The notes: generated by a model from the sequence alone, not told the origin. A DNA stretch of 64,000 nt from RUG14871 sp045539425 (GCA_045539425.1 JAZQFH010000003.1:7178-71177); one strand, 5' to 3'. Positions 51,050 through 61,000 are shown, counted from the first letter of the stretch. Translations and numbers: made by a program.

Positions 51050-52207
51050 ATGAAAAAAAGAACATTCATAACCATATTGCTCTGCATGCTGTTGCTTAGC
51101 GGCTGTACAGACAAAAAACAGGAGGACGATATGAATCCACAGCCTGAACCATCCGATGTGATCGACATCGTGGAATCCTATCAGTATACCGGTGTTGTTT
51201 CCGAGCCGATCGTGATCGATACCGAAAAGGAAGTGGAACTCTATCTGGACGAAGCGGAATTTGAAATTGCCCAGGGAGCAGCCATTACGGTAAATAATGC
51301 CAAGCTGCTTACCATTCATCTGAAAGGAATGACTTCCGCAACGCTCAAAGATGCTTTCCTGCGTGCAAATTGCCCGGTTGTAATTGACGGGGACGGAGAA
51401 GTGCATCTTTCCGGCGATAATACCCTGTTTGACGTAAGGGATCTGACGCTCAGCGCTCAGGGCTTCTATCTGCGCTCCAAAGAAAACGTCATCAGCGCCT
51501 CAACGCTGAAGATGACCGCAGGTAATCTGGTCATTGAAAACGGGAATGACGGGATCCATGCCGTAAACTTCTATCAGGAAGGCGGAGCGGCCCAGATCAA
51601 TGTGAAAGACGATGCCATCCACTGTGAGGAGCTCATCCGTATCAGCGGCGGAGATATGTCTCTTGTTGCCCACGAAGGACTGGAAGCACGAAATGTCGAA
51701 GTTTCCGACGGAAATCTCTTTATTGTGGCAGATGATGACGGCATCAATGCGACCGATAACGGCAGCATCAATATCAGCGGCGGCATGATCAAGGTAACAA
51801 GTCTTAATGACGGAATCGATTCCAACGGCAACATCATCCTCTCCGGCGGCATGTTGATGATCTACAGCGTGGGACAGGATGAAGCGGAAATCATGGACTT
51901 TGAAACGGAGAGCGTGATCCGCGGCGGAACCTTTATCGGACTTGGCTCCAGTTCCTCCCGCAGCTTTGTGCGCGTGGAGAACCAGCAGCTGCTCACGGTC
52001 GACTATCCGTTTAAGAAGAACGAAGAGATCAGCATCTGGAAGAACTCCGAAGAGATCTTCGCCTTCCGTCTGGAAGCAGATGTTTCGCGCCTCTTCTTCT
52101 CCAATGAAGCGGTACAGTCCGGCAGCATCTATGAGATCTACATGGGCGATACGCTCGTACGTACGATTGAGATTGCCGCTCCGCAGAGTCACACGGTCAG
52201 CGAATAG
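51050..52207 (+). CDS. DUF4353-like beta-helix lipoprotein (carbohydrate-binding type)
   Basis: A 385-residue secreted lipoprotein. Signal peptide with lipobox LLLSGC (Cys19 from the chosen ATG). The middle part (about 115-280) is a run of short beta-strand repeats of the type NGNDGIHAVNFY, VKDDAIHCEELIRISGGDMSLV, DDDGINATDNGSINISGG and NDGIDSNGNIILSGG (written split), each with an aspartate-glycine turn, which fits a right-handed beta helix of the DUF4353/carbohydrate-binding family. ATG at 51050 is chosen over an in-frame GTG at 51041 because AGGTG sits at the right distance. Function: probably binding surface or host carbohydrate. Confidence 0.78.
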   Translation: MKKRTFITILLCMLLLSGCTDKKQEDDMNPQPEPSDVIDIVESYQYTGVVSEPIVIDTEKEVELYLDEAEFEIAQGAAITVNNAKLLTIHLKGMTSATLKDAFLRANCPVVIDGDGEVHLSGDNTLFDVRDLTLSAQGFYLRSKENVISASTLKMTAGNLVIENGNDGIHAVNFYQEGGAAQINVKDDAIHCEELIRISGGDMSLVAHEGLEARNVEVSDGNLFIVADDDGINATDNGSINISGGMIKVTSLNDGIDSNGNIILSGGMLMIYSVGQDEAEIMDFETESVIRGGTFIGLGSSSSRSFVRVENQQLLTVDYPFKKNEEISIWKNSEEIFAFRLEADVSRLFFSNEAVQSGSIYEIYMGDTLVRTIEIAAPQSHTVSE

Positions 52208-52216
52208 AAACACTCA

Positions 52217-52240
52217 GGGGAGAGCTTCTCCCCTTTTCTT
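52217..52240 (+). terminator. Terminator after the beta-helix lipoprotein gene
   Basis: GGGGAGA / TCTCCCC stem, 3-base loop, T-rich tail. Confidence 0.85.
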
Positions 52241-52273
52241 ATACCTTTTACTTGCCTTTTTATTCCGTTATTT

Positions 52274-52301
52274 TTGACTGTTATGTTGATTCCTATATAG
52301 T
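52274..52301 (+). promoter_or_regulatory. Likely promoter of the diguanylate cyclase gene
   Basis: TTGACT, 16 bases, TATAGT, about 25 bp before the start codon. Confidence 0.6.
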
Positions 52302-52325
52302 AAAATAATATCTGAGAGGGAAGAT

Positions 52326-53657
52326 ATGGGAAAAGCAAAAGTAAAAAGCCGGGTATTGAATGCATATACCATCACCGTCTTTGTTTTACTGACGGTCCTT
52401 TTTCTTGTCGGCTCCGTCCGTATTTCCAGAACCTACCGCTCACTCAACAGCGTCATTGACCGCCACACGGCTTTGCAGAACGCGGCATATGAGCTGCAGC
52501 AGGGATCGGATTATCTGACGGAACAGGTACGCCTGTTTGTCATTTCTCAGAAGAAGGAATACTGTGACAATTTCTTCGAGGAAGTCAACACGACCCGCCG
52601 CAGAGATGTGGCTCTTGAGGTCATTGAAGCAAACACGGAAAATGAGAATATCCGCCAGATTCTGGAAAACACCCTTTCCTATTCGAATGAACTCTTAAAA
52701 ACGGAAGAGTATGCCATGCGGCTGGTTGCGGAAAGCTTACACGATGATCTTTCCACCTACGATTCCGCCATTCAGAATACCGTTTTAAGCGAGGCAGATC
52801 TTCAGTTATCGCCGGAAGCGCAGCTGGAAAAAGCCAGGGAGCTTCTGTTCGGAGACGCGTATCTCAATCAGAAAACACGCATCCATTCCAATATCAATAT
52901 CGCTCTGGATGCCATCTTAAACAGCACCAACGAGGAAAAGGAAGCATTGCGGGCAAGCTACCGGAATCTTTCGGGAATCCAGAATTTCCTCTCCTTACTG
53001 GCACTCATTGCCGTGGTGGTATTCATTCTGCTCTTCCGCGGCCATTACGTCCAGCCGTTACTGAAGTTCACGCGCCTAATGGAGAAGAAGGAAGAGCTGC
53101 CGCTGGAAGGAAGCGAGGAGCTGCAGATCTTTGCGTCCACCTATAATAAACTTCTGGAGCAGATCCAGAGCGACCAGGTGGAACTCACGTACGAAGCGTC
53201 TCATGACTCTTTAACCGGACTTTACAACCGGAAGATCTTCGATGATGTTCGCAATACGATGAGTGATGCGACGATGTTATTAATTGACATCGATAACTTC
53301 AAGGGAATCAACGACACCTACGGACACGATATCGGAGACCAGGTGCTGCAGAAGCTGGCCAGGATCCTAAAAGAGAACTTCCGTTCGGAAGACTACGTCT
53401 GCCGTATTGGCGGGGATGAATTTGCGGTACTGATGCTGCATGTGAACTCCTCCTTAAAATACCTGGTGGAAAACAAGATCAAGGCCATCAGCGCCGCCAT
53501 GGGAGATGTCAGTGACGGACTTCCATTCAACTCCCTTTCCATCGGTGTAGCCTTAGCTGACAGAGAGAACCCCGGAGAAGATATCTACGTGGATTGCGAC
53601 AAGGCACTCTATGAAGCCAAGGAAGCCGGACGGGCAACCTACCGCTTCTATCAGTAA
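52326..53657 (+). CDS. Membrane diguanylate cyclase
   Basis: A 443-residue protein: TM1 at residues 14-34, an external helical sensor domain (35-218), TM2 at 219-238, a HAMP-like linker (240-285) and a GGDEF domain (290-443). The domain is intact: HDSLTGLYNR at 293-302, IDIDNFKGIND with the metal Asp and substrate Asn (320-330) and IGGDEF at 361-366. It makes c-di-GMP in answer to an outside signal. No RxxD inhibition site stands five residues before GGDEF (DYVCRIGGDEF). It is the only intact cyclase in the window and may be countered by the EAL protein at 28-30 kb. Confidence 0.93.
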   Translation: MGKAKVKSRVLNAYTITVFVLLTVLFLVGSVRISRTYRSLNSVIDRHTALQNAAYELQQGSDYLTEQVRLFVISQKKEYCDNFFEEVNTTRRRDVALEVIEANTENENIRQILENTLSYSNELLKTEEYAMRLVAESLHDDLSTYDSAIQNTVLSEADLQLSPEAQLEKARELLFGDAYLNQKTRIHSNINIALDAILNSTNEEKEALRASYRNLSGIQNFLSLLALIAVVVFILLFRGHYVQPLLKFTRLMEKKEELPLEGSEELQIFASTYNKLLEQIQSDQVELTYEASHDSLTGLYNRKIFDDVRNTMSDATMLLIDIDNFKGINDTYGHDIGDQVLQKLARILKENFRSEDYVCRIGGDEFAVLMLHVNSSLKYLVENKIKAISAAMGDVSDGLPFNSLSIGVALADRENPGEDIYVDCDKALYEAKEAGRATYRFYQ

Positions 53658-53689
53658 CCCCAAGCACTGAAAACAGCAAAGTCAATTCA

Positions 53690-53720
53690 GGGTGGCTTCC
53701 AGCAGCCACCCTTTCTTTTT
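53690..53720 (+). terminator. Terminator after the diguanylate cyclase gene
   Basis: GGGTGGCT / AGCCACCC stem (8 bp), 6-base loop, then TTTCTTTTT. Confidence 0.85.
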
Positions 53721-53912
53721 CAGTCCCTGTATTGTTTCACTTATATTGGTCACAGCCGCTATCAAAGCTGTAATAGAAGAACACTGTTTTGTTAATACTC
53801 CGGTCCTTTTGACTTGTTGTTCTTTGCATCAGTCTCTTAAGCATCCTATCGGAACAACCAGTACACCATCCTGTCTCTTTGGTGAATCTCCTCACTGTTA
53901 TTCTATTTCTAT

Positions 53913-54004
53913 TCGGTATTTTTGTAATTATTTGTTCGGTATATTTGCAATATTTCATTCGGTAAATTTGTATATAATCGATCGGTACATTTGTTTTGTG
54001 GACA
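53913..54004. repeat. Four 23-bp iteron-like direct repeats
   Basis: TCGGTA starts at 53913, 53936, 53959 and 53982, each exactly 23 bp from the next. Each unit reads TCGGTAnnTTTGTnnT, the rest being AT-rich and less conserved. The period is about two helical turns, so identical faces repeat along the helix, as in plasmid iterons or clustered repressor sites. Confidence 0.7.
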
Positions 54005-54138
54005 GCCAATAACCCATGTTTACAAAAGGAAAAAAACGGATACTCTTCACATGCATTTCTCCTATTGCTCTCATAGTCTCAATTATTTCACGCAAAATAC
54101 ACAACCCATGATAAAATTTGAATTGAGGTAAGAATACT

Positions 54139-54987
54139 ATGAAAGAAATCACAATTCAGAATGAATACGTATGTGCAACCATTTCCGAAAAAGCCGCGGA
54201 AGTAATCTCCTTCTACCGCAAGGACAATCAAATTGAGACCATCTGGTGCCGCAATCCGGAAGGATGGCGCAACTGCAACCCGATTCTCTTCCCGTATACG
54301 GGACCGCTAAAGAACGGCGAATACACGTATGACGGTGTGACTTACAAAGTCGGCCAGCACGGGTTTGCCCGCGATGCTATCTTTACGTTTGAATCCTGCA
54401 CGGAGGACAGTGCCACGCTTTCCTTAAGCGCAAGCGAAGAGACAAAAAAGTATTATCCGTTTGACTTCAAGCTTTTCGTCACCTACCGTTTGGATGGCTG
54501 TAAACTCTTATTATCCTACTGCGTGGAAAACAAAGACGAGAGAGCTCTGCCGTTTGATATCGGCTTCCACCCGGCATTCAACTGCCCGTTAACTCCGGAC
54601 AAAGCCTATTCCGACTACTGCATTCACTTTGAGAAGGAAGAGAAACTTGCCTGCGAAAGAGGAGACGGTGTCATCATTCCGGACGGAGACAGCTTCCCGC
54701 TGGACAAGTACCTTGTCAAAGGGTCCTTCTTCTATCATGACAATCAGATTCGCTCCAACTATGCGGAACTGACGGATGGCGAACACACGATCCGCGTCGG
54801 CAAGGAGCACTTCAAAACGATCGGTTTCTGGACGCCGAAGGAACATGCAGGTCTGATGTGCATTGAGCCGTGGGAGCCGGAAAACGATCTGGAAAAGGTC
54901 AACTTCTTCCGCGATGACGCGAAAGTCAACCTGCTTCCGCCAAAGGAAGAGTTCCGCTGTTCCTACTATATCGAACTTGTGAAATAA
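54139..54987 (+). CDS. Aldose 1-epimerase family protein (LacX-like)
   Basis: A 282-residue beta-sandwich mutarotase-family protein: NPILFPYTGPLKNGEYTYDG near 51-70, GQHGFARDAIFTFE near 75-88 (His as likely acid), DIGFHPAFNCPL near 141-152 with the second His, and the FKTIGFWTPKEHAGLMCIEPW block near 234-254 with the Glu base. It interconverts sugar anomers, perhaps of a phospho-sugar. The closest type is LacX. It lies alone between the repeat array and a bidirectional terminator. Confidence 0.88.
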   Translation: MKEITIQNEYVCATISEKAAEVISFYRKDNQIETIWCRNPEGWRNCNPILFPYTGPLKNGEYTYDGVTYKVGQHGFARDAIFTFESCTEDSATLSLSASEETKKYYPFDFKLFVTYRLDGCKLLLSYCVENKDERALPFDIGFHPAFNCPLTPDKAYSDYCIHFEKEEKLACERGDGVIIPDGDSFPLDKYLVKGSFFYHDNQIRSNYAELTDGEHTIRVGKEHFKTIGFWTPKEHAGLMCIEPWEPENDLEKVNFFRDDAKVNLLPPKEEFRCSYYIELVK

Positions 54988-54994
54988 AACAGAA

Positions 54995-55014
54995 GCCCCG
55001 CATTCAAGCGGGGC
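54995..55014. terminator. Bidirectional terminator between convergent genes
   Basis: GCCCCGC / GCGGGGC, 6-base loop, with T-rich flanks on both strands. Confidence 0.85.
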
Positions 55015-55020
55015 ATTTTA

Positions 55021-56199
55021 TTACAGAATTTCTTTACGCGGCTTGCCAAGCTCCGCGTTTTTCTTTTTCCAGTAGTTCTGAAAGCCCAGTGCACATTTTG
55101 CGTCCGCAAAGCTCACAGCCTTCCATTTCGCCACAAATTCCGCTTCCGCCAGAAGTGCTTCCTCTCTTCCTAATGAAAGGATCTTCTTCTGCAGTTCATC
55201 ACGCTGTTGATAATAAGCTTCCGGAATCTCTTTTCCGAGCATTCCGCGCTGGAAGTGCTCCATACGGAACCAGTAATCGCTCTCCCCTTCTTTCTTTTCT
55301 TCATAAATAATGCCGCCTTTTTCAAAGCTGTACGCCTTGAAGAGGGAAAGGCAGGGTCTGGAAGAGCCGGTAATGTAGATCTTCATGTCATTCTCCCGGA
55401 GTTCCACCACCATTGAGGATGTCGTCTGGTCCGCAAAGAGATCCCCGGCGTGCATGCAGACGGAAGAGACGCTGCCGCGGCACATCGGATCCTTGACGGA
55501 ATGCTGGCGCAAAAGCGCAAAGGCATCTTCCACGCAATCCAATGCATGCGTACAGGTGGCATTCTGTCTCTGTTTGGCAAAGGAGAAAGTGGAAAAGAGG
55601 AAGTCGGAATTCGCCTTTTTGAAGTTTTCCGCCTCCCCGGAATATGCGTCGCAACCTTCAGTCAGCTGTAAGCGGTTGGAAATCGAGGCATGCTGATACT
55701 TCCGGCAGGCCCATTTCTTTCCGCAGGTTTCCAGCACATGGATTTCCTTGCGGTCCATGATCAGAAAGGAATTATCATAATGGAAGTCCTTGTCAAAGCC
55801 GCAGTTACCGCCCTGATCATATTTCTCCAGTAACGTGGTGATCACTTCCACCGCTTCCTGGGCACTCTTTGCGCGCTCTAAAGCCAGGCGCAGATAGTCC
55901 ATGCCGATTAAGGAGTCTTCTCCGTACTTTCCTTTGGTGAAGACGGCTTCGTTTCCGATACAGACACCGTATTCATTCACGCCCATCTCCCCTCCCCAGA
56001 GCCAGGTTGGCCGTGAGAGGATCATCGCATTCGTCTCTTTGACCTGATCAATTGAGATGTAGGTACATTTTACACTCGGCTCCGTATGAATCATATGCTC
56101 GATAAATTCGATTACCTGCGGTTCATTCGGACTGCGGTCGGAGTTTTTGGCAAAAATAGCCAGTTTGTCGCTAACGATCTTTCCTGCTGTGTCGCACAT
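55021..56199 (-). CDS. C69-family (secernin-like) peptidase
   Basis: A 392-residue N-terminal nucleophile hydrolase. The start at 56199 is chosen because it gives MCDT: removal of Met exposes Cys2, the catalytic residue of family C69 dipeptidases and secernins, and AAGGAAG precedes it. A longer frame runs 171 bp further upstream but would bury the Cys. Also seen: FAKNSDRSPNEPQ near 17-29, WGGEMGVNEYGVCIGNEAVF near 66-85, RKEIHVLETCGKKWA near 155-169. Cytosolic, no signal peptide. It cleaves dipeptides or amide bonds. Confidence 0.85.
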   Translation of the reverse strand: MCDTAGKIVSDKLAIFAKNSDRSPNEPQVIEFIEHMIHTEPSVKCTYISIDQVKETNAMILSRPTWLWGGEMGVNEYGVCIGNEAVFTKGKYGEDSLIGMDYLRLALERAKSAQEAVEVITTLLEKYDQGGNCGFDKDFHYDNSFLIMDRKEIHVLETCGKKWACRKYQHASISNRLQLTEGCDAYSGEAENFKKANSDFLFSTFSFAKQRQNATCTHALDCVEDAFALLRQHSVKDPMCRGSVSSVCMHAGDLFADQTTSSMVVELRENDMKIYITGSSRPCLSLFKAYSFEKGGIIYEEKKEGESDYWFRMEHFQRGMLGKEIPEAYYQQRDELQKKILSLGREEALLAEAEFVAKWKAVSFADAKCALGFQNYWKKKNAELGKPRKEIL

Positions 56200-56290
56200 T
56201 GTATGATTCTTCCTTTTTTCTTCATTATACCCCTGTTGTATTGCGGTTTTACCGGTGGCTTTCGAGTATATGGGATTCTGGATATTTCCC

Positions 56291-56325
56291 ATAAAAAAGC
56301 GAAGCCGTAATATCAGCTCCGCTGT
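56291..56325 (-). terminator. Terminator after the Hpt gene
   Basis: Imperfect stem AGCGGAGC / GGCTTCGCT on the minus strand with a T run. Confidence 0.6.
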
Positions 56326-56329
56326 TTCC

Positions 56330-56674
56330 CTAATCCTCAAAGAGTTTATCAAACTCCGCTTTTTTCTCAAGAAGTTCTTTTAAAAGCCCTTCGTAATCCG
56401 CATCTTCTTTTCTTCTGAGATGCTCCGTGATTTCACTTGCCGGCGTGTAGAGCGGCGTGAGGGAGAGATTGCCTAAAACCCCTTTGAGTGAATGCGCCGC
56501 TTCAAAGGCCTTGTCATAATCCTTTGACTCAATGGCCGCCTTCAAAATTTCAAAGCTTTTCTCATTCGGTACCATCTGGCACAGCTGCAGATAAAAATCC
56601 GCCATTCCCATGCAGCGGGAGAGCCCTTCTTCCGTATCGGCTCCAAAGTTTTTCAGTTTTTCAACACTCAGCAT
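56330..56674 (-). CDS. Hpt-domain phosphotransfer protein
   Basis: A 114-residue single Hpt domain: DTEEGLSRCMGMADFYLQL near 11-29 and AHSLKGVLGNLSL near 56-68, where His57 is the phosphorylated residue. The ATG at 56674 follows AGGAAAAG; a longer frame begins inside the regulator gene. Hpt proteins pass phosphate between receivers, so it likely works with the hybrid kinase at 30.5-33.9 kb, which lacks its own Hpt. It is 52 bp downstream of the BTAD regulator, on the same strand. Confidence 0.88.
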   Translation of the reverse strand: MLSVEKLKNFGADTEEGLSRCMGMADFYLQLCQMVPNEKSFEILKAAIESKDYDKAFEAAHSLKGVLGNLSLTPLYTPASEITEHLRRKEDADYEGLLKELLEKKAEFDKLFED

Positions 56675-56726
56675 TTCTTTTCCTCCCCATTCAATTATGT
56701 TTCTTACTTTTTCTGTTTTTATTTTA

Positions 56727-57941
56727 TCATGATTCGTCTTTGGCGAATACATCAGCGACCGCATAGTGCACGCGGATCCGCTGACGGTTGACGATAAAAC
56801 TCTTATTAATACGCTGCTGGATCTTGCGGCAGTTTTCCAATGTGGTGTTAGTCAAAAGAACCAGATACTGCGCCATCCCGTAACGGTTGACGATGTCGCT
56901 CTTACGGATATTGTGACGGATCTCTTCGCCCAGACGGTCGGAGAAATCCTGCAGTTTCGGGGTATTGCGCATCATGTTACCTTTGGAATCCACGATCGTA
57001 CATAACATTAAGTAAACCGGTTCGCCTTTACGCTCCATGATGTGATAGATACTGCGGTAGATGCCGACAAACGTCGGATAGGTACATTCATATCCGCCCG
57101 TCTCTTCGCCTTCCATCTCCCACTCCAGGCGCTTCTGCACATCGCTCATCACATTATGCGGGAATTCAATCTGCTTGGACAGACTGTTCAGAAGATCACT
57201 GATCTTATCAGACGGGAGCGTTTCCTGCTTTTTGATGTATAAGTCCGAAGTGGAAAGATAGAGTTTCCGTGCTTCCTCATATTTTCCCAAAGAAACATAG
57301 GATTCCATGATCAGCTCTTCATAATCCTCAAAGGGGTCAACACTGCTGGCATAAAGTCCGACGCGCTCCAGCAGGTTATAGTCTTTTGTCTTGCGGGCAA
57401 TTTCCGAGATCTCCCCGATGATTTTCTGGAACATGTTCTTGTATTTCCAGCTCAGTTCACTCACCCAAACCACATTGCTCTGGTTTGGCAGAAAGCTTCC
57501 CTGATAGAGATACATGGCTTTTAAAAGCAGTTCCTTGCGCGTATTGACATCCTCTGTTCCGAGCGAGTGTTCATAGAGCTCTTCAAACTCGGCAGCGTCC
57601 TCTCTGACGGGGATTTCGTCACACCAGAAATAGATTCCGTTACGGAGAGTGATGTAATCCGTCTCAGGCAAACCGCTCTCACGCAGCCTCTTTTTCGTGT
57701 TGTAGATGACCGACTGCAGCGTATGCGAAGCGTTATTGAGCTCCTTATTGCCAAATAACATCATCTCCAGCCGGCTCTTCTCCACACCTTCCTTCTGATA
57801 GTGCAGTAAGATCTGTAACAGGCTGTGATACTGCGATTCGCTCTTGCGGGAATCCGCAGTCAGAGAGATGTCATCATAGCGCAGCGAAAAACAGCCGAAT
57901 GTCTGCATGATGATCTCATGATTCCGCCTCTTCTCTTCCAT
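56727..57941 (-). CDS. BTAD-type regulator with GGDEF-like tail
   Basis: A 404-residue regulator. Residues 1-100 are a SARP-like winged helix (MQTFGCFSLRYDDISL, RLEMMLFGN, SHTLQSVIYNTKKRL); residues 110-260 are a BTAD TPR domain (AMYLYQGSFLPNQSN, LYASSVDPFEDYEELIMESYVSLGKYEEARKLY written split); the last 110 residues resemble a degenerate GGDEF domain (NRYGMAQYLVLLTNTTLENC), where GGDEF is replaced by YGMAQ. It cannot make c-di-GMP but may bind a nucleotide. The ATG at 57941 is preferred (GAGGT upstream, 11 bp). Followed by the Hpt gene. Confidence 0.75.
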   Translation of the reverse strand: MEEKRRNHEIIMQTFGCFSLRYDDISLTADSRKSESQYHSLLQILLHYQKEGVEKSRLEMMLFGNKELNNASHTLQSVIYNTKKRLRESGLPETDYITLRNGIYFWCDEIPVREDAAEFEELYEHSLGTEDVNTRKELLLKAMYLYQGSFLPNQSNVVWVSELSWKYKNMFQKIIGEISEIARKTKDYNLLERVGLYASSVDPFEDYEELIMESYVSLGKYEEARKLYLSTSDLYIKKQETLPSDKISDLLNSLSKQIEFPHNVMSDVQKRLEWEMEGEETGGYECTYPTFVGIYRSIYHIMERKGEPVYLMLCTIVDSKGNMMRNTPKLQDFSDRLGEEIRHNIRKSDIVNRYGMAQYLVLLTNTTLENCRKIQQRINKSFIVNRQRIRVHYAVADVFAKDES

Positions 57942-58013
57942 GATCCAAACTACCTCTTTGAATGTATCATAGCAGATGCGGCTCAACGCTTCAATCAAAA
58001 TTCCCATAGAAAA

Positions 58014-58033
58014 AGGGCTGATCGCTCAGCCCT
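58014..58033 (-). terminator. Terminator after the MBG surface protein gene
   Basis: AGGGCTGA / TCAGCCCT stem (8 bp), 4-base loop, TTTTTC on the minus strand. Confidence 0.88.
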
Positions 58034-58056
58034 TATTTCCTGTTTGTTTCTGTTGC

Positions 58057-61000
58057 CTAAGCAGCCTGGTTATTATCCCCGTCCTGTTTTTTATTTCTGG
58101 TAAGGAATGCCAGGACAGCGTTGACTGCCAGCATGGCGACCATCAGAACAGTCCACTTGTCTGTTAAGACCATGTTACTGCTCATGTCTTCCGTCAGGAT
58201 GAATGTGACGATGGATGCGACAGACGGGAGAATACCTAATAACTTGGATTTCTTTCTCTTGTCTTCTTCGTCTTCTTCCTCGTTCGCACTTCTTGTGACC
58301 TGGCCGTCTTCTTCCTCTTCTTCTTTCTTCTTTCTTAAGAATGTGTATAACATTCCAAGTCCGACGCCTGTAGTTCCGATGGAACTCAGTAAGTTGAGGA
58401 GTGCCCAGCCCGGTCCGGCTAACGGTGTCGGATCATCCGGGATTGGTTCCGGTGTCGGCTCCGGTGTTGGAGTCGGTTCCGGTTCTGGTGTCGGCTCCGG
58501 TTCCGGTGTCGGCTCCGGTGTCGGAGTCGGCGTTGGAGTCGGTGTTGGCGGAGTCGGTGTCGGTTCATCCGGTTCCGGTAACGGCAGGATTGTTAATGTG
58601 CCGTTTTCGAATACCACATTGTAGTTACCCTGTTCAGCTTCACCTGTAACCGTGATCGGGTAGTTGCCCGGTGCGTTGTTGCCTGTTCTGCTCAGCGTGT
58701 ACTTAATGACGGATGGATCGTCGCCTTCTGCCAGACCCGTGATAGTTGCCGTGAATTCCGGATCTGCCTGGGTGATGTACTTCGTCTTGTCATCTGCCTT
58801 CACTGTAACCGTGATGCGGTTGATGATGAGCTTACCATCCACCTTGGTCAGAGCGAATTCGGATGTGACGTCATTGCCCTCGGCATCTCTGACGATGGCC
58901 GTTCCTGTAATTGCGTTCGGATATTCTCCGACGTTTCTTTCAGATACTTCAGCAGTTAATCCTTCGACCGTGTACTCATGGTTGTTCTTTGTGAACTTGA
59001 GTGTCTTGAAGCCGGATGCGCTCTGCGTCTGACCGTTGTAATTGTAAGTGGCGCTGTTGGCTTCCACCGTAATCGCATACGGGCCAGGATTTTCCGGATC
59101 ATCTTCCGGTTTGTCTGGATTTTCGCTTCTGGATCTGACTGTTAATGTACCGTTTTCCGTTGTGATCGTGTAGTTGTCAGCCTTTGTGCCTTCATTCAGT
59201 TCATAAGTGAATGCATTTTCAGAGCTGCCGACTAACGTCTGTGTACCTGTGACAGTGAAGGATGCGCCTTCGCCTTCTGCGAATCCGTCACCTCCGACTG
59301 TAACTTCGTCATTGGTTAAGGCATCGCCGTCATAATATTTCTCGTCTGTTGCACTTGTGAATGTAACGACTCTCTTATTGATGATGAGCTTGCCGTTTTC
59401 CGTAGTTACCGTGAACTGATCCGTGACATCGTTTCCGCTCGGGTCAAGAACCTTCGGAGTGCCTTCGACAACCACTTCGTACTCACCTGCGTCTGTCTTA
59501 GTGACACTTGCGCTGATGCCAGTGATCGTGAATGTGACATTCTTGTCATTGGTGTACTTCAGTTCTCTTGTGAAGCCTTCCGCTGTATGTTCCTTACCGT
59601 CGTAGAGAACTTCGTCGCTGTTCGCCGTGAATTTCACAGCGTATTTATCAGTTTCCGGATTCGGGTTATCCGGATCTTCCGGTTCCGTTCTGCTTGTGAC
59701 AGTTAACGTACCGTTGACCGTTGTAATCGTGTAGTTGTCAGCCTTTGTACCTTCATTCAATGTGTATGTGAATGTGTTCTCAGAACTGCCGACTAATGTC
59801 TGAGTTCCCGTGACATCGTATGTTGCGCCTTCTCCAGTTGCGAAGCCGTCGCCGCTGACAGTAACTTCGTCGTTTGTCAGAGCCGTGCCGTCGTAGACCT
59901 TGGAGTTTGTCGCACTTGTCAGAGTGAGAACTCTCTTATTGATGATGAGTTCGCCGTTTTCCGTTGTGACCTTGAACTGGCTTGTCACATCATTGCCTTC
60001 CGCGTCCTTCACGACAGGTGTACCGACCACTGTGACTTCGTAAGTACCTGCGTCTGTCTTTGTGACTTTCGCGCTGATACCTTCGATCGTGAATACGGCG
60101 CCCTTATCGTTGGTGTAAGTGAGCTCTGTTGTGAAGCCTTCCACTGTGTGTTCCGCTCCGTCATAGAGTACTTCATCGCTGTTGGCTGTGAAGTGCAGGA
60201 CGTACTTGTCAGTTTCCGGATTTGGATTATCCGGATCTTCCGGTTCCGTTCTGCTTGTGACTGTCAGTGTACCTTCCACTGTGTTGATCGTGTAGTTGTC
60301 AGCCTTCGTACCTTCATTCAGCGTGTAAGTGAATGTATTCTTGCTTTCGCCTACCAGTGTCTGTGTACCCGTGACATTGTAAGTTGCGCCTTCGCCTTCC
60401 GCGAAGCCGTCGCCGCTGACTGTGACTGTGTCATTTGTCAGGGCTGTGCCGTCGTAGACCTTGGAGTCTGTGGCACTGGTTAATGTTACGACTCTCTTGT
60501 TAATGACAAGTTCGCCGTTTTCCGTAGTAATTGTGAACTGGCTTGTGACATCATTTCCTGCCGCATCTCTGACAACTGGTGTTCCGACCACTGTGACTTC
60601 GTAAGTACCGGCGTCCGTCTTTGTGACGCTTGCACTGATACCTTCGACAGTGAAGTTCACACCCTTGTCGTTGGTGTATGTCAGTTCCGTTGTGAAGCCG
60701 GAGACTGTATGTTCTTTTCCGTCATAGAGGACCTCATCACTGTTTGCGACAAAGTGCAGGACATACTTGTCAGTTTCCGGATTCGGATTATCCGGATCTT
60801 CCGGTTCCGTTCTGCTTGTGACAGTTAATGTGCCTTCGCTTGTTGTGATCGTGTAGTTGTCAGCTTTGGTATTGCTGTTGAGCGTATAAGTGAACGTATT
60901 TGCGGAGCTGCCGACTAATGTCTGAGTTCCAGTGACATTGTAAGTTGCGCCTTCACCTTCCGCGAAGCCGTCGCCGCCGACAGTGACTGTATCATTTGTC

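Larger units (their letters stand above)
53658..54138. other. Spacer with a terminator and an iteron-like array
   Basis: No supported gene. It contains the cyclase terminator (53690-53720), a 190-bp part without recognisable features, and the four 23-bp repeats (53913-54004). A minus-strand ORF of 90 codons crosses the array, but the repeat length is not a multiple of three and no domain is seen. Confidence 0.6.

Noticed and set aside
53913..54004. CRISPR array
   Set aside because: The repeat is too short, the period of 23 bp leaves no spacers, and there are no cas genes.
53741..54009. 90-codon minus-strand ORF over the repeat array
   Set aside because: The 23-bp repeat is not a multiple of three, no ribosome site or domain is seen, and it runs against the cyclase terminator.
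58057..58440. LPXTG sortase signal in the surface protein
   Set aside because: No LPxTG-like motif precedes the hydrophobic tail.
58121..60483. Plus-strand ORFs across the surface protein gene
   Set aside because: They are mirror frames of the repetitive MBG gene.
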